This document shows positions 7,153 through 18,600 of a stretch of DNA of 28,216 nucleotides, one piece after another. How positions within the stretch are numbered: the first letter of the stretch is position 1; every line of letters begins with the position of its first letter. A model generated the notes under the pieces. That model had not been told where the DNA came from, made no database searches, and saw only the letters and a list, made by a program, of their open reading frames with translations. Made by a program: the position numbers and the translations under genes. This DNA is from Gammaproteobacteria bacterium (GTDB lineage: Bacteria > Pseudomonadota > Gammaproteobacteria > Pseudomonadales > GM7GCV1): assembly GCA_030830945.1 (NCBI GenBank), contig JAURLY010000234.1, positions 1-28,216 on the forward strand, read 5' to 3'.

Positions 7153-9057
7153 ATGCCGATCAAAATCGTTTCCGCAGTAGAGTTTGCCCAGCTATTAGGC
7201 AGTCAAGACATAAAACACAATGGTCTGGTAGAGATTCGAATCAAGCTTACAAAGCCACAAGTCTATCTTGAATGTGAAATAGCGGCCAAAAGCTCTCGTG
7301 GCGCAATTCGAAAATACAAGATTACACTGAGGCCTGGAGCTGTAAGAAGCAGAATTATTCGTCTTTGGAGGGATACTGAAAGTATTTCAATCAGGACATT
7401 GCGAATTGAAGATCCTTTTGAGCTTGAATTTGTTTCACTGGTTAAATTCCCCCTTGTTATCAATGCCTGGATAATCTGGAAAAGGTTGCAGCACTACAAA
7501 AGAGCCTTACCCAAAAATCGAAACCTTATCTGGCGGGCATACAACCAGACATTCAATACCCAGCAGGGAATAACCAACTACCAGAACTGGATTCAAGATA
7601 ACGAGCCAAAATCATCTCAGGCCCTTATAAAAGAAAACCTTGGCAAAAAATTCAATCTGGTTATTTATCCTGGAGAAAGTCCATCCTCCTATTTAAGCTT
7701 GGTGTCATTAAATACTAGCGGGAAGATATTTGACCTGACATCGGACTCACAATATGAACTGGAAGAACTTAAAAAAACGATTCAGGGTGATGCCAGCGGT
7801 TTAAGTGAATACTTCCTGTTTATAACGACGGATGATCAACTTGCCCCAACCGCGCCTGAAATAATTACCTCAACTCTTCAAACTTCGGACGCCGAAATCC
7901 TCTATACCGATGAGGATCGACTGATAGGCAAGAAACGTGATCGACCCGAGTTTAAACCTGCCTGGAATCCAGAATATTTTTTTGAATCTAACTACACAGG
8001 AAGATCTGTGGTATTTGCTTCCAAACATCTAAAAAAACTGGATCTGGCATATTTTTTTCCATCTCTTGCCTCAATCGGGAAAATTCTTGGTGAAGCAATT
8101 ATTGATGAGCCATCTACGCCCGTAAAACATATTCACGCTATGTGTTTCCATAGAGGCTATGAGCCACTGACCTATCGTTTCCGGCCGCCAGAAAAAAAGA
8201 TAACTGATGAATGGCCATCCGCCGATGATGAGCCCAGTGTAGACATCCTAATACCTACACGTGACAAACTTGAAATTTTAGAACCCTGCATTCGATCAAT
8301 TCTCGACAAATCCACCTACAGTAATTTTGTCGTTAGTATTCTGGACAACGAAAGTCAGGAGCAAGAAACGCTCGAGTTTTTTAATAAAATTGAGGCGCAC
8401 CCCCAAGTCAGGGTACTCAAGTTCCCCTATCCTTTTAACTACTCAGCAATAAATAATTTTGGTGCTCGCCAATCAACTTCGGAAATATTGATCCTGCTCA
8501 ATAATGATATTGAGGTAATCAGTCCACACTGGATTGAGGCGCTTGTTTCGCAAGCTGTGCAACCCAATATAGGCTGCGTTGGAGCTAAACTATACTATCC
8601 AAATGGCTGGATACAGCATGCCGGAGTTATCCTTGGTATCGGGGACATTGCGGGGCATAGCCATCGTTTTTATCCTGGCAATAGCAGAGGCTACATGAAT
8701 CGCCTGGTCAGCACCCAAAGAGTATCCGCAGTAACAGCAGCTTGCCTTGCAATTCAAAGATCTATTTATGATCAGGTTAATGGGCTGGATGAGGAAAACC
8801 TGACCGTGGCGTATAACGATGTAGATTTTTGCTTACGTGTATTAGAGGCTGGGTATCACAATATATGGACCCCAAAAGCTGAGCTTTTGCATCACGAATC
8901 CATAAGTAGAGGACACGATGACACACTTCAAAAGAGACGACGTTATCAAGCAGAAGTAAAATATATGAAGCAACGTTGGAAAAGCCACTTAAAACTGGAT
9001 CCTTACTATCATCCGGCTCTTTCACACAATAGAGAGGATTTTTCACTAAAATCATGA
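7153..9057 (+). CDS. Two-domain GT2-type glycosyltransferase
   Basis: This is probably a cytosolic enzyme that adds sugars to the capsule chain. The C-terminal half (from about residue 360) is a clear GT-A/GT2 domain: VDILIPTRDK at the nucleotide-binding start, LLNNDIEV as the metal-binding DxD equivalent (about 449), and YNDVDFCLRVLEAGYHNIW with the base-like aspartate (about 554). The preceding region (about 215-330) resembles a first GT2 domain: FLFITTDDQLAP, ILYTDEDRL, FKPAWNPEYF. Its beginning is eroded, so it may be inactive. The N-terminal 200 residues are not recognisable. The frame is open from a TTG at 7135, but the ATG at 7153 has a purine-rich GAAAAG upstream and is preferred. The stop overlaps the next gene's start (ATGA). 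Linkage and donor cannot be told. The gene is visibly AT-rich relative to the polyketide synthase gene. Confidence 0.85.
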   Translation: MPIKIVSAVEFAQLLGSQDIKHNGLVEIRIKLTKPQVYLECEIAAKSSRGAIRKYKITLRPGAVRSRIIRLWRDTESISIRTLRIEDPFELEFVSLVKFPLVINAWIIWKRLQHYKRALPKNRNLIWRAYNQTFNTQQGITNYQNWIQDNEPKSSQALIKENLGKKFNLVIYPGESPSSYLSLVSLNTSGKIFDLTSDSQYELEELKKTIQGDASGLSEYFLFITTDDQLAPTAPEIITSTLQTSDAEILYTDEDRLIGKKRDRPEFKPAWNPEYFFESNYTGRSVVFASKHLKKLDLAYFFPSLASIGKILGEAIIDEPSTPVKHIHAMCFHRGYEPLTYRFRPPEKKITDEWPSADDEPSVDILIPTRDKLEILEPCIRSILDKSTYSNFVVSILDNESQEQETLEFFNKIEAHPQVRVLKFPYPFNYSAINNFGARQSTSEILILLNNDIEVISPHWIEALVSQAVQPNIGCVGAKLYYPNGWIQHAGVILGIGDIAGHSHRFYPGNSRGYMNRLVSTQRVSAVTAACLAIQRSIYDQVNGLDEENLTVAYNDVDFCLRVLEAGYHNIWTPKAELLHHESISRGHDDTLQKRRRYQAEVKYMKQRWKSHLKLDPYYHPALSHNREDFSLKS

Positions 9058-9848
9058 GCAACCAATACCAACTCGATCAGTCGCAAATAGACAAGTTCTA
9101 CAAAGATGGCTTTTTGCTTCTCGATTTCACTATCGATTTGTCACTGATTGACCGGGCGCTGCTAGATATGCAAACCCTACACAAGAAAAAACCTAAGAAA
9201 AATTCTTACCAAAATGGACAGCGAATCCAGGATGGTTGGAAGTACAGTGAAGCCGTACATGAACTTGCGACCGAAAAAAAGGTACTCCTTTGTCTGGATA
9301 CTCTTTATGGCCGTAGAGCATTGCCATTCCAGACGTTAAACTTCCCAGTTGGCACCGAACAAAAACTCCACTCAGACACAGTTCACTTTAACTCCATGCC
9401 TTCAGGATATATGGCTGGCGCCTGGATTGCCCTAGAAGATGTGGACAGAGAAAATGGCGCTCTGATCTATTATCCGGGGAGCCATAAACTTCAAGAACTC
9501 AACATGCAGGATCTGGGCTACGAAGCCGGTAGAGAAAACTATCCTGACTACGAAAACTTTATGGAAAACTGGGCCAAGAACTCAGGCGTAGAGCCATACT
9601 ATGGCGTGATGAAAAAAGGACAAGTCTTGCTCTGGCATGCCAATCTTCTGCACGGCGGATCCGAGCACATCGACAAAACCCGAACCCGTCATTCCCAGGT
9701 TACCCATTACTTTTTTGAGGGCTGCAAATATTACACTCCAATGTACTCTACTCCAGATAAAATTGACTGGCGCGATCCCAACTGGATACCCCGCGAGCCC
9801 GAAAAACTGACATCAAAAATAAAAAGGTTTATTTTTTCTCACATCTAA
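9054..9848 (+). CDS. PhyH-family Fe(II)/2-oxoglutarate dioxygenase
   Basis: The 264-residue protein belongs to the phytanoyl-CoA dioxygenase (PhyH) superfamily, non-haem iron hydroxylases. The iron triad is visible as H106-x-D108 in KLHSDTVHF and H200 in NLLHGGSEH, with R210 or R212 (DKTRTRHSQ) placed to bind the 2-oxoglutarate carboxylate. The core strand AGAWIALEDVDRENGALIYY is typical. Family members hydroxylate lipids, amino acids and sugars, so the substrate is open. Its four-base overlap with the glycosyltransferase and its position among capsule genes suggest a sugar or a lipid-linked intermediate. It shares little beyond the fold motifs with the second PhyH protein in the window. Confidence 0.85.
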   Translation: MSNQYQLDQSQIDKFYKDGFLLLDFTIDLSLIDRALLDMQTLHKKKPKKNSYQNGQRIQDGWKYSEAVHELATEKKVLLCLDTLYGRRALPFQTLNFPVGTEQKLHSDTVHFNSMPSGYMAGAWIALEDVDRENGALIYYPGSHKLQELNMQDLGYEAGRENYPDYENFMENWAKNSGVEPYYGVMKKGQVLLWHANLLHGGSEHIDKTRTRHSQVTHYFFEGCKYYTPMYSTPDKIDWRDPNWIPREPEKLTSKIKRFIFSHI

Positions 9849-9912
9849 ATGGATTTACCTAGATTGATAACCCATTTTAGTTTTTCGTTTTGATGATTTA
9901 CGGAACTCAAGC

Positions 9913-10608
9913 ATGTTTTTTTTTACATCCCCTATAGAAAAACTACGGGGACATCGCCATGGTCAAGTCTATCTATGGGTGATCGGCCCACCCAGATCTG
10001 GAAGTACTTACTTGACGCTCTCACTCGGAAAGAACACTAGCCACTGTTTTAGCGAGCCTATCAAAATCCCTTTGTTTGACCGGGACAATGTAGAGAACTG
10101 GAAATTTCCTAAATGTCGATCAATCGTATTTAAGTGGTGCGAAAATCACGGCGTGGCTGACAAAATTATTGATCGATTCCCTAACTCCTATTTCCTGCAC
10201 ACCATTCGTGATCCGGCAAACAATATACTCTCTTTGTCTCATCCCAAATCCGATTCCTGGCCCAGGAGGGAGTTCGAAGAACTTGGCGAAGAAAAGGAAA
10301 CCAGAGTGCAAAATGCGGTAGGTTTATGGGAACACTACACAGCTGGGTGTCTGGATGTGCGGGAAAAATATCCAGACCGATATATCCCCGTTCCCTATAC
10401 TTCCATGCCATCCTATTTCCCGGTCATAGAGGAAAAAATACAGCTCAGGTTGAAACGTAAATTAAAATTTAAGGACCGGGACCTGGATTCTGCCTACCTT
10501 CAGGATATTCAATATGTCATTTCTCACAATGTACTCGCGGTAGAGTTGTCCAAGAAATTGGAACAAATATGCCAGGATGCCAAAGCAGAATTGCTGCAAC
10601 AGAAATAA
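9913..10608 (+). CDS. PAPS-dependent sulfotransferase family protein
   Basis: The 231-residue protein has the 5'-phosphosulfate-binding loop GPPRSGSTYL near the N-terminus (about 25-34). A 3'-phosphate-binding segment HTIRDPANNILSLS follows (about 96-109, with R99 and S107). Together these mark the P-loop-like sulfotransferase fold that moves sulfate from PAPS to a hydroxyl or amine. No transmembrane segment is evident, so it probably acts in the cytosol. It follows the dioxygenase by 64 bases on the same strand. Context suggests sulfation of the capsular polysaccharide or its lipid. Acceptor is unknown, and it is not obviously related in sequence to the sulfotransferase that follows. Confidence 0.8.
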   Translation: MFFFTSPIEKLRGHRHGQVYLWVIGPPRSGSTYLTLSLGKNTSHCFSEPIKIPLFDRDNVENWKFPKCRSIVFKWCENHGVADKIIDRFPNSYFLHTIRDPANNILSLSHPKSDSWPRREFEELGEEKETRVQNAVGLWEHYTAGCLDVREKYPDRYIPVPYTSMPSYFPVIEEKIQLRLKRKLKFKDRDLDSAYLQDIQYVISHNVLAVELSKKLEQICQDAKAELLQQK

Positions 10609-10624
10609 CCACTTGACTTAACAG

Positions 10625-10633
10625 TGCTATAAA
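10625..10633 (+). promoter_or_regulatory. Weak candidate extended -10 promoter element
   Basis: TG-C-TATAAA matches the extended -10 form TGnTATAAT in the 80-base gap ahead of the second sulfotransferase. No good -35 is present at 16-18 bases; a TTGACT lies only 9 bases upstream. It could give internal transcription of the downstream genes, but the support is only this hexamer. Confidence 0.22.
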
Positions 10634-10688
10634 ATCCGCTCTCTTTTTTTTGAGAATCTGCTTTTAATCCAATATCCAGAAGAGCATC

Positions 10689-11498
10689 GTGATTTCCATT
10701 ATCGAAAAAATCCGGGATTGGTATTTTAATCCCTACTCAAAAACCAAATGGGGCCTACTGCCGCTTCTACTTGACGAAAAAAAGATCATGCTTTCACTTT
10801 CGCCAAAGTCAGGTTCCTTGTTTGGTGTTAGCTGGTTTTTTTATCAGGCCAACCTGTGGCAAGACGTCAAAGAACACCCAAAATGGGCACACCACTATCG
10901 TCAGGAAGTCTATTACAAATCCCCCGGGTACCCGGCTAGTTACCGTCACTTTTTTGCCTCGCCCGAAACATACACAAAAATTAAATTGGTCCGGAATCCT
11001 TATTCCAGAGCAGTAAGCTCATATATCCACGCCCTGAGAACGCCAGAAATTTTATACAGGGATACCAGAAACAAATTTACGGCAACCGAATTCAGCTTTG
11101 AAACTTTTTTAGCTGAAGTAGAAAAACTTGGCACCCGTTCATGTGACGTTCACTACCGAACGCAAACGCATGAATTCGAGAGAAATAGCAACTGGGATTA
11201 CCAACATATCGTGCAACTTGAATCTGCTTTCAAAGATATCCCCAAGCTCGAAAAAATATACGATTTAAAAACTTCACCTCTCGAAAATTTCAGGGAATCT
11301 GAACATAATTCGCGCCGGAAAAAATCTGGCAAGAACTATGTAGGGAGCACTGTATTTTCTTCCGGATACATTAAGCACAGCCCCTACCCCTATTTCTACA
11401 ATACTGAATTGGCTCAAAAAGTTCAGGAACTCTATGCTGAGGACTTCAGAAACTTCGGTTATTCTACGGCCATAGAACTACCCTATGCGACAAACTGA
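10689..11498 (+). CDS. Sulfotransferase (family 2-like)
   Basis: The 269-residue protein has a PAPS-binding loop LSPKSGSLFG (about 36-46, with K40/S41). Its 3'-phosphate segment is KLVRNPYSRAVSSYIH (about 99-114, with R102 and S110). The C-terminal signature YNTELAQKVQELYAEDFRNFGYS is the block that ends many carbohydrate sulfotransferases of the sulfotransferase-2 type. The start is a GTG at 10689 preceded by an AGAAGAG purine run; no better ATG is nearby. It follows the first sulfotransferase by 80 bases. Two sulfotransferases of different families among capsule genes suggest the polymer is sulfated at two sites, or that polymer and lipid are sulfated separately. Confidence 0.82.
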   Translation: MISIIEKIRDWYFNPYSKTKWGLLPLLLDEKKIMLSLSPKSGSLFGVSWFFYQANLWQDVKEHPKWAHHYRQEVYYKSPGYPASYRHFFASPETYTKIKLVRNPYSRAVSSYIHALRTPEILYRDTRNKFTATEFSFETFLAEVEKLGTRSCDVHYRTQTHEFERNSNWDYQHIVQLESAFKDIPKLEKIYDLKTSPLENFRESEHNSRRKKSGKNYVGSTVFSSGYIKHSPYPYFYNTELAQKVQELYAEDFRNFGYSTAIELPYATN

Positions 11499-11521
11499 TC
11501 GATCTTATAAAACAGAAATTA

Positions 11522-12541
11522 ATGGCCTCCAAAAACATCTACCTTCTAAGTGACGGCTGCTATCCAACGGAAGATCTCTACTTTCGAGGCGTGATTTCCT
11601 CTCGTCTTAAAAAAAACAAAATTGGAAGTTCGAAATACATCAACTGCAAGCAAACTCACCCGGATTATTTAAAAAGCCGCCTGTCCAAAAATGACATTAT
11701 TATCATTTTTCGTACACTACCTCCGATCTGGGCACTGTCTATGCCAGAAATATACGAGCAAGCCGGCAAGACAATCTATGTTCTCGATGACGACCTCCGG
11801 GTAGCTGCGAACACACCAAGCCTTCCAGAAAACTACCGCGAGCGCATAGGACACTTTGCCGAGCATTATCATCGACTGCTGCTAGACTATAGCGATGCAC
11901 TGGTAGTTAGCTCGAAATATTTGGCCGGACAATACGCTGACTACTCACCACGCCTACTACACCCAAGCCTGCTAATTAACCAAGAAAAATCAAGCGACCC
12001 CAATGCCAAAAAACTATGGGTCTGCTATCACGCAACCAGTTCTCACCAAGCAGATCTTGAATTTGTTACACCGGCGCTGAAGAAAACTTTAGCTAATCCG
12101 AACGTTGCATTTGAATCATTGATCGGCAACTCCACTCCCGATGACCTTAGTGCTTACCCCAACGTCATTTCTCGCAGCCCTAAATCCTGGCGAGGGTTTC
12201 AAAGATTCCAGCGTGCCTGTATCAGGCATATCGGGATAGCTCCCTTACTCGACACACCTTACAATCTCGGAAAATCACACATAAAATTTCTGGACATTGC
12301 AGCTGTTGGCGCCGTGGGCATATTCAGCAACCGGCCGCCCTATTCTGATGTCGTGGTAAATGGAGAAAATGGCCTACTGGCTAATGATGACCCGGATGAG
12401 TGGCATCATCATCTAAATCATCTAATCTCTAACCCCAAAAAGGCGGCTGAAATGGCATTTAATGCTCGTAAAACAGCATTTAAAATCGGGCATCCACGCC
12501 AGTCTTATCGTTTTTGGCGACAATTACTGAGCGAAAACTGA
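11522..12541 (+). CDS. GT-B (group 1-like) glycosyltransferase
   Basis: The 339-residue protein has a C-terminal half that looks like a GT4/group 1 nucleotide-sugar domain. Residues about 248-297 read GKSHIKFLDIAAVGAVGIFS, then RPPYSDVV, VNGENGLL and DDPDEW, the usual donor-binding end of this fold. The N-terminal half is less conserved but has a Rossmann-like alternation, with an IIIIFRTLPP strand and a VLDDDLR turn. The glutamate of the usual EX7E motif is not clear. It lies 23 bases after the second sulfotransferase and is the last gene before the polyketide synthase, with 154 bases between. It is presumably a chain-building enzyme of the capsule; donor and linkage are unknown. Confidence 0.78.
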   Translation: MASKNIYLLSDGCYPTEDLYFRGVISSRLKKNKIGSSKYINCKQTHPDYLKSRLSKNDIIIIFRTLPPIWALSMPEIYEQAGKTIYVLDDDLRVAANTPSLPENYRERIGHFAEHYHRLLLDYSDALVVSSKYLAGQYADYSPRLLHPSLLINQEKSSDPNAKKLWVCYHATSSHQADLEFVTPALKKTLANPNVAFESLIGNSTPDDLSAYPNVISRSPKSWRGFQRFQRACIRHIGIAPLLDTPYNLGKSHIKFLDIAAVGAVGIFSNRPPYSDVVVNGENGLLANDDPDEWHHHLNHLISNPKKAAEMAFNARKTAFKIGHPRQSYRFWRQLLSEN

Positions 12542-12695
12542 GAAATACCTCCTATACTTATAAAAAAATGCACGTTTCTGCTTGTACCACGCCCAAAATA
12601 AAGTATCAAAGCTCAAAATCCGCCTGAATTCCTAGTATGATTCATGATCGAGAAAGTTTACGATTTAGTGACAGAAAAGAGACTGCAGAGCGCGT

Positions 12696-15600
12696 ATGCC
12701 TAACAAAAAACAAAGGATAGCTATTGTCGGCATGGCCTTCCGTTTTCCGGGAGACATCGATAATCAGGAGAAATTTTGGAGCGCACTCACTAAAAAACAA
12801 GACCTGGTGACAGAAATAGGCGCGGATCGCTGGGACAGCAGTATTCTCAAACACTCCAGAAAATCCGAGGCTGGCAAAAGCTATGTATTTTCTGCAGGAC
12901 AGCTAAAGCGCATACAGGAATTTGATGCCCAGTTTTTTGGTATTTCACCAAGAGAGGCTGGACAAATGGATCCGCAGCAACGGCTTCTGCTCGAACTCAG
13001 CTGGGAGGCCATGGAAAATGCTGCGGTTAACCCAGAAACACTGGAAGGTTCTGACACCGCAGTCTATGTTGGCATTGCCAGTACTGATTATGCGCAAAGA
13101 CGCATGGATGACTTTTCATCCGCAGATGCTTATTCCATGACGGGATCAACAGCGAGCATTGCATCCAACCGAATTTCTTATATTTTTGACCTTCACGGGC
13201 CAAGTATGTCTATCGATACGGCCTGTTCCAGTTCTCTGGTCGCATTACACCAAGCCTGTAATTCCATTTGGAAAGGTGAAGCCAGCAAGGCCCTGGTAGG
13301 CGGGGTGAACCTGCTACTACACCCGTTTGGGTTCGTTGGTTTTTCCAAAGCATCCATGTTGTCTGCCAGCGGTCGCTGTCGTGCTTTTGATGCTGGCGGA
13401 GATGGCTATGTTCGCTCAGAGGGATGTGCCGTTCTATACCTCAAGCCTCTTGAACAGGCGGAAAAAGATGGCGATCGAATTCATGCAGTCATTGTTAATA
13501 CAGGTGTGAACTCAGACGGTCGAACCAATGGCATCACGATGCCCAGTTTTGATGGTCAATCTGCGCTATTGAAAAAGGTTTACGAAGAGGCTGGGATTAA
13601 CGTCAATGAGATTGATTACATTGAGGCCCACGGAACCGGAACTGCTGTGGGTGACCCTATCGAGGCCACAGCAATTGGTGAAACGCTCGCTAAACTTCGT
13701 TCTCACAAACACTTTCTTCCTATTGGCTCCGTCAAGACCAATGTTGGCCATATGGAAACTGCCTCTGGTATGGCCGGCATCGTAAAAGCAATTCTCTGCC
13801 TAAAACACCGAGCTATTCCTCCCAATCTGCATTTTGACGTCCCAAATCCCAATATTGATTTTGATGGTCTAAATATCAGTGTTGTTGACCAGATGTCCGA
13901 ATTCCCGGAATCAGATAAGAACCTTATCGCCGGGGTCAACTCATTTGGTTTTGGGGGAGCTAATTCACATGCAATTCTGGAAGAATACAGGGATACACAG
14001 GCGCGAAGCTCTGACATTCCTGATGATATAGAAGCGCCGCCGCTCTTTCTTTCAGCCGCCAGCCCTGCCGCTCTCAAACAAATGGCCGAGCAGTACGCAG
14101 ATTTTTTACGTACTAATTCCGCTTGGTACTACGATATTGCCTATCAGTTGGCGCACAAACGGGCGCACCTGAATAACGGCCTGGCCGTCAAAGCGAAGTC
14201 CGTTAGCGGCCTAATCAGGTCTCTGCGAAGTTATATCGAGGGTGAGGAAAATTCTGCGGTTGTCACACAGACACTTGTCGAGAAAAAAGCAGTCGTCGCG
14301 TTTATTTATTCCGGGAATGGATCTCAGTGGCTGGGAATGGGGCGCGACCTATTCGCCGCTGATGAGCTATTTGCCGAAAAGCTTGGCGAGGTGGATGAAC
14401 TTCTTAAAGAGCATGTGGATTACTCAATTATTGAGGAACTCCATGCAGAGCCGGAAAACTCACGTTTCCACCTGACAGAAATCGCCCAGCCCGCTCTCTT
14501 TGCAATTCAGGTAGGTATTACCGAATGGCTGGCAGATCAGGGCATTAAGCCCAAGGCAGTCGCCGGCCATAGTGTTGGCGAAGTGACCGCTGCCTGGGCG
14601 GCTGGTGCATTGACTTTAAAACAGGCTACCCACCTTATTGTTGAGCGAAGTGCAGCACAGGGCCTGACACGTGGCACAGGCCGCATGTCTGCCATGGGGC
14701 TAGGGCAGGAAAAAGCGGTCAGCCTTATTGACGAATTAGGACTTAAGGGCCAGGTTGAGATTGCCGGCGTAAACAGCACGAAATCAGTCACACTGGCCGG
14801 TTCCCTCCCCGCATTACAAAAACTCGAATCTGCTGCCGGGCAAAGGGATGTTTTTTATCGAATACTGGATCTTGATTACGCCTTCCACAGCAAGTACATG
14901 GATCCAGTAAAAGATCGTTTGCTAACCTCATTGGAAAGCCTAAGGCCGGGCCAAACCTCAGTGCCTATGTATTCCACCGTAATCGGCAAAAAAATCGATG
15001 GCAAAAAATTTACTGCCCAGTACTGGTGGGAAAATGTGCGACGTCCTGTGGCCTTTGGCAAAGCCGTTGATGCAATGATTGAAGACGGCATCCATGTATT
15101 TATGGATGTCGGACCCCATCCAATTATGCGCGGCTATCTTAACGAATGCTTGCGAAATGCAAATATTCGCGGTTTGGTTAGCCCAACGCTAATGAGAAAA
15201 TCCGATGAAGTTCAGGATATCCAGCGTGCGCTGTTAAGTGTTCATCTTGCTGGGGCATACATGGACCTTGATCGTCATTTTCCGGTTCCCGGCACTCATA
15301 TCGAATTGCCTACCTACCCTTGGCAGCATCAGGGATATTGGCATGAGGTTACGGATGAAGGGTATAACCTCACTGGCCGCCGTGTTGAACACCCATTACT
15401 TGGTTACCGCCTTAAACCTGGACTTCCTCAGTGGGAGATTCATCTTGACTGCGAGACTGTACCCTACTTGGCAGATCACGTCGTAGGCAATGGCGAGGTA
15501 ATGCCGGCTGCTGCCTATGTAGAAATGGCTTTGGCCGCTGCAAAAATTTGGTATCAGGAAGATAGCTTCCATGAGCTGGAAGACCTGGAAATTCGCTCTC

Positions 15601-18600
15601 CCATGCTTTTTGAAGCCGATCAATTGCGCACACTGCGTTTTGAGCTTTCCGAAGCCTCTGGACATTTCGTTATAAAAAGTCGCCTAAGACTCACCGATGA
15701 CGCCTGGACAGAACATGTTGTTGGCCGTGTTTTGCATCATAGCTCTGCACCCAATGATTCTTCTCAAGCCATTCAATTTTCCAAAAACCCTGAGGGCAAA
15801 ACCCTATCTGGTCAAGAGCATTACCAAATCGCAGCTGAGCTAGGGTTGAAATATGGCCCTTGCTTCCAGGGTATTGAACAAGTATGGGTATCCGGTAATA
15901 GTGCTGTGGCTAGCGTTACCACCCCAGATGGCATCAATGATCGATTTGAGCAACACGTACTGCATCCTTGTTATCTGGATTCCTGCTTCCAAGTGCTTGT
16001 CGGGCTAATGAGCAACCAGTTTTCTGGAGATAAAGCCAGCGCCATGATCCCTGTGAGGATCGGTCGCTTACGAACTTACAGCACAGGAAAAATAAATTGG
16101 TTTAGTGCGCAAATAACTCGCCAAAGTCCACTATCAGTTTTGGCAGACTTTCAATTATTTGATGTTAATGGCGAACTTGTTGCCAGAGCGGAAGATTGCC
16201 GATTTCGAGCTGTTAACTTTGCACAAGACGCTCATGAAACTGGTATATACGAATATCTTTTGCAGCCAAAGTCGAATGCATACTCTGCCAACAGCTCCGA
16301 AGCCCTGGACACAAAAAACCTGGCAAAAACAGCTGAAAATATTCTTAATGGCGAGGCGCAGGTAAAACGACGACAGACGCTATACTCTGAAGTGGTTCCT
16401 TTGCTGGACACTCTCATCGCATGCTACGCCTATGAGGCGCTCAATCATTTTGCTGAGAATCAGGATCTGGAGCTTGATTCGCTTTTTTCAGATCATGGCG
16501 TAGAACCAAGGCATCAATATCTGGTATCTCGTCTATTACAGATTCTGGAAGAGCAGTCTTGGGCAACAAAACAAGATGACAACTCGTGGAAATTAGCCCC
16601 GAGTGAAGAAATTCCCGATAGTCAGTCTGTATGGCTGACACTTATAGGTGATTACCCTGGTTTGATGCCAGAAGTGTTACTCGCCGGTCGAGCAGGAACC
16701 AATCTTAGTGATTTGCTTTCTGGAAAACGCAAGGTGGAAGATTTCATCAAGCCGGGTAAATCCAGTGGCCTAAAAGACCATATGGCAGACACCGCTCTGA
16801 GCATCAAAGGCACCATGGATAGTCTGGTGGATGTTCTTGGTCAATGGACCAGCCAACGGGAACAATATTTCCGTGTTCTACATCTGGGCAACGGCCAAGG
16901 GAAGCTATGTCAACGCATCATAAAAATGCTTCCTGTTAATTCGGATTATCACTACCTCCATGCAGATGCTGAAGTCTGCGGAAAAGTTGAGGCGCTCATT
17001 GAGGATTACCCTCAAGCCCAGGTATCACAAATTGATTTTGAATCCGCTGATGACTGGAATGAATTTACTGACCAACAAGCTCCTTTTGATCTGGTAATCG
17101 TCAACGAAACACTTCATGCCCACACTCACCCTGACCGACTTCTGCAGACGCTACGATCTGCCATGAGTGCAGAGTCACTATTGTTATGCATGGAGAAAAA
17201 TCCTTCTCGTCTTGGCGATATCACTTTTGGCCTTGATGATGATTATTGGCATCGAACAACGAACCCGGAAAATCCAACACCGCTTCGATTGCACGTTAAC
17301 AAATGGGCCAGCTTGACTCAGTCGGCAGGTTTTACAGACACACAGGCCATTAGCGATGACCCCGACAAGATTTCCGGCTCTTACTTACTACTTGCCAGAA
17401 ATGAAGCTGCACCAGAAGTTCTGGTTACAGAGAAACGTTGGCTGATCGTAACTGACTCAACAGCTAACGCCAATTCCTTGACTCACACGCTGGCTGAGCA
17501 ACTCCCGGCTAATATTCATGCAACATATCTGTCTCATCAAGCGGGCTGCAACAAACTGGAAACGCCGGATGAAGGTCAAAATATACTGGATTTGGTTAAC
17601 GGCAATTTCTCTGAAAACCTGGATAAGCTCGAACTAACCCAAATTGATTCTGTGCTATTTCTCTGCGGCTTAAATACCCGTCATAGCGAACTGGGTGACA
17701 GCCTTAATTTAAGAACAGTAGCCGCATTAAATATTGCAAAACTTATTAATACTGTCACCGAAAACCGTCCATCTCTTCGCTTGGTAACGCTGGGAGGCAG
17801 CACAGCATCTGTCGGCAAAAAACATCTGGCTGACGCTGCCCTTTGGGGGCTTGGACGCGTTATTCGCAATGAAATTGCAGACATCGATTGTAGCCAGATT
17901 GATCTTGCTGATGACAAGCCCGAATCCCTGCTTCCTACGCTCATCACAGAATTACAACACCCGAATAACGACCGTGAAATCGTGCTCGAAAAAACTCAGC
18001 GATACGTGCTGGAGATGCAATCCAGACCTATCAAGAAAGGGCAGGAAGAAGACTGGAACGGGCCTATCAAGTTAGACTTTAGCGATCCCGGGCTTTTGAA
18101 AAACCTTCAATGGGTTCCTCTCAAGGATCAATCTCCTGGAAATGGTGAACTTAAGATCCGACCAATGGCCTCCGGACTTAATTTCCGCGATGTTATGTAT
18201 GCCATGGGCTTGCTATCGGATGAAGCTGTCGAAAGTGGATTTTCAGGACCCACACTCGGTATGGAATTTGCGGGTGAAGTAGAAGCAGTTGGTAAGGAAG
18301 TCACCGGTTTCAGCGTTGGCGATCGCGTTATGGGTTTTGGCCCTGCCTGTTTTAGTACCCAGCTAATCACAAAAGCAACAGCTGTAGCGCATATCCCACA
18401 GACATGGCTATTTGAAGAAGCGGCTACCATACCCACAACTTTCTTCACCGCATACTACGCACTTGATCATCTTGCCCGCCTTCAGGAAGGTGAACGCATA
18501 CTGATTCACGGTGGCGCCGGCGGTGTAGGTATTGCAGCCATTCAACTGGCTCATTATTTGGGAGCAGAAGTCTTTGTAACTGCCGGCTCAGATGAGAAGC

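Noticed and set aside
10636..10656. T-run between the two sulfotransferase genes as a terminator
   Set aside because: The eight T bases form the loop of a short TCTC/GAGA pair instead of following a stable hairpin, and the genes on both sides run in the same direction.
12636..12641. TATGAT as a -10 for the polyketide synthase gene
   Set aside because: No acceptable -35 lies 16-18 bases upstream (TCAAAA). The 154-base gap may well hold a promoter but I cannot point to it.
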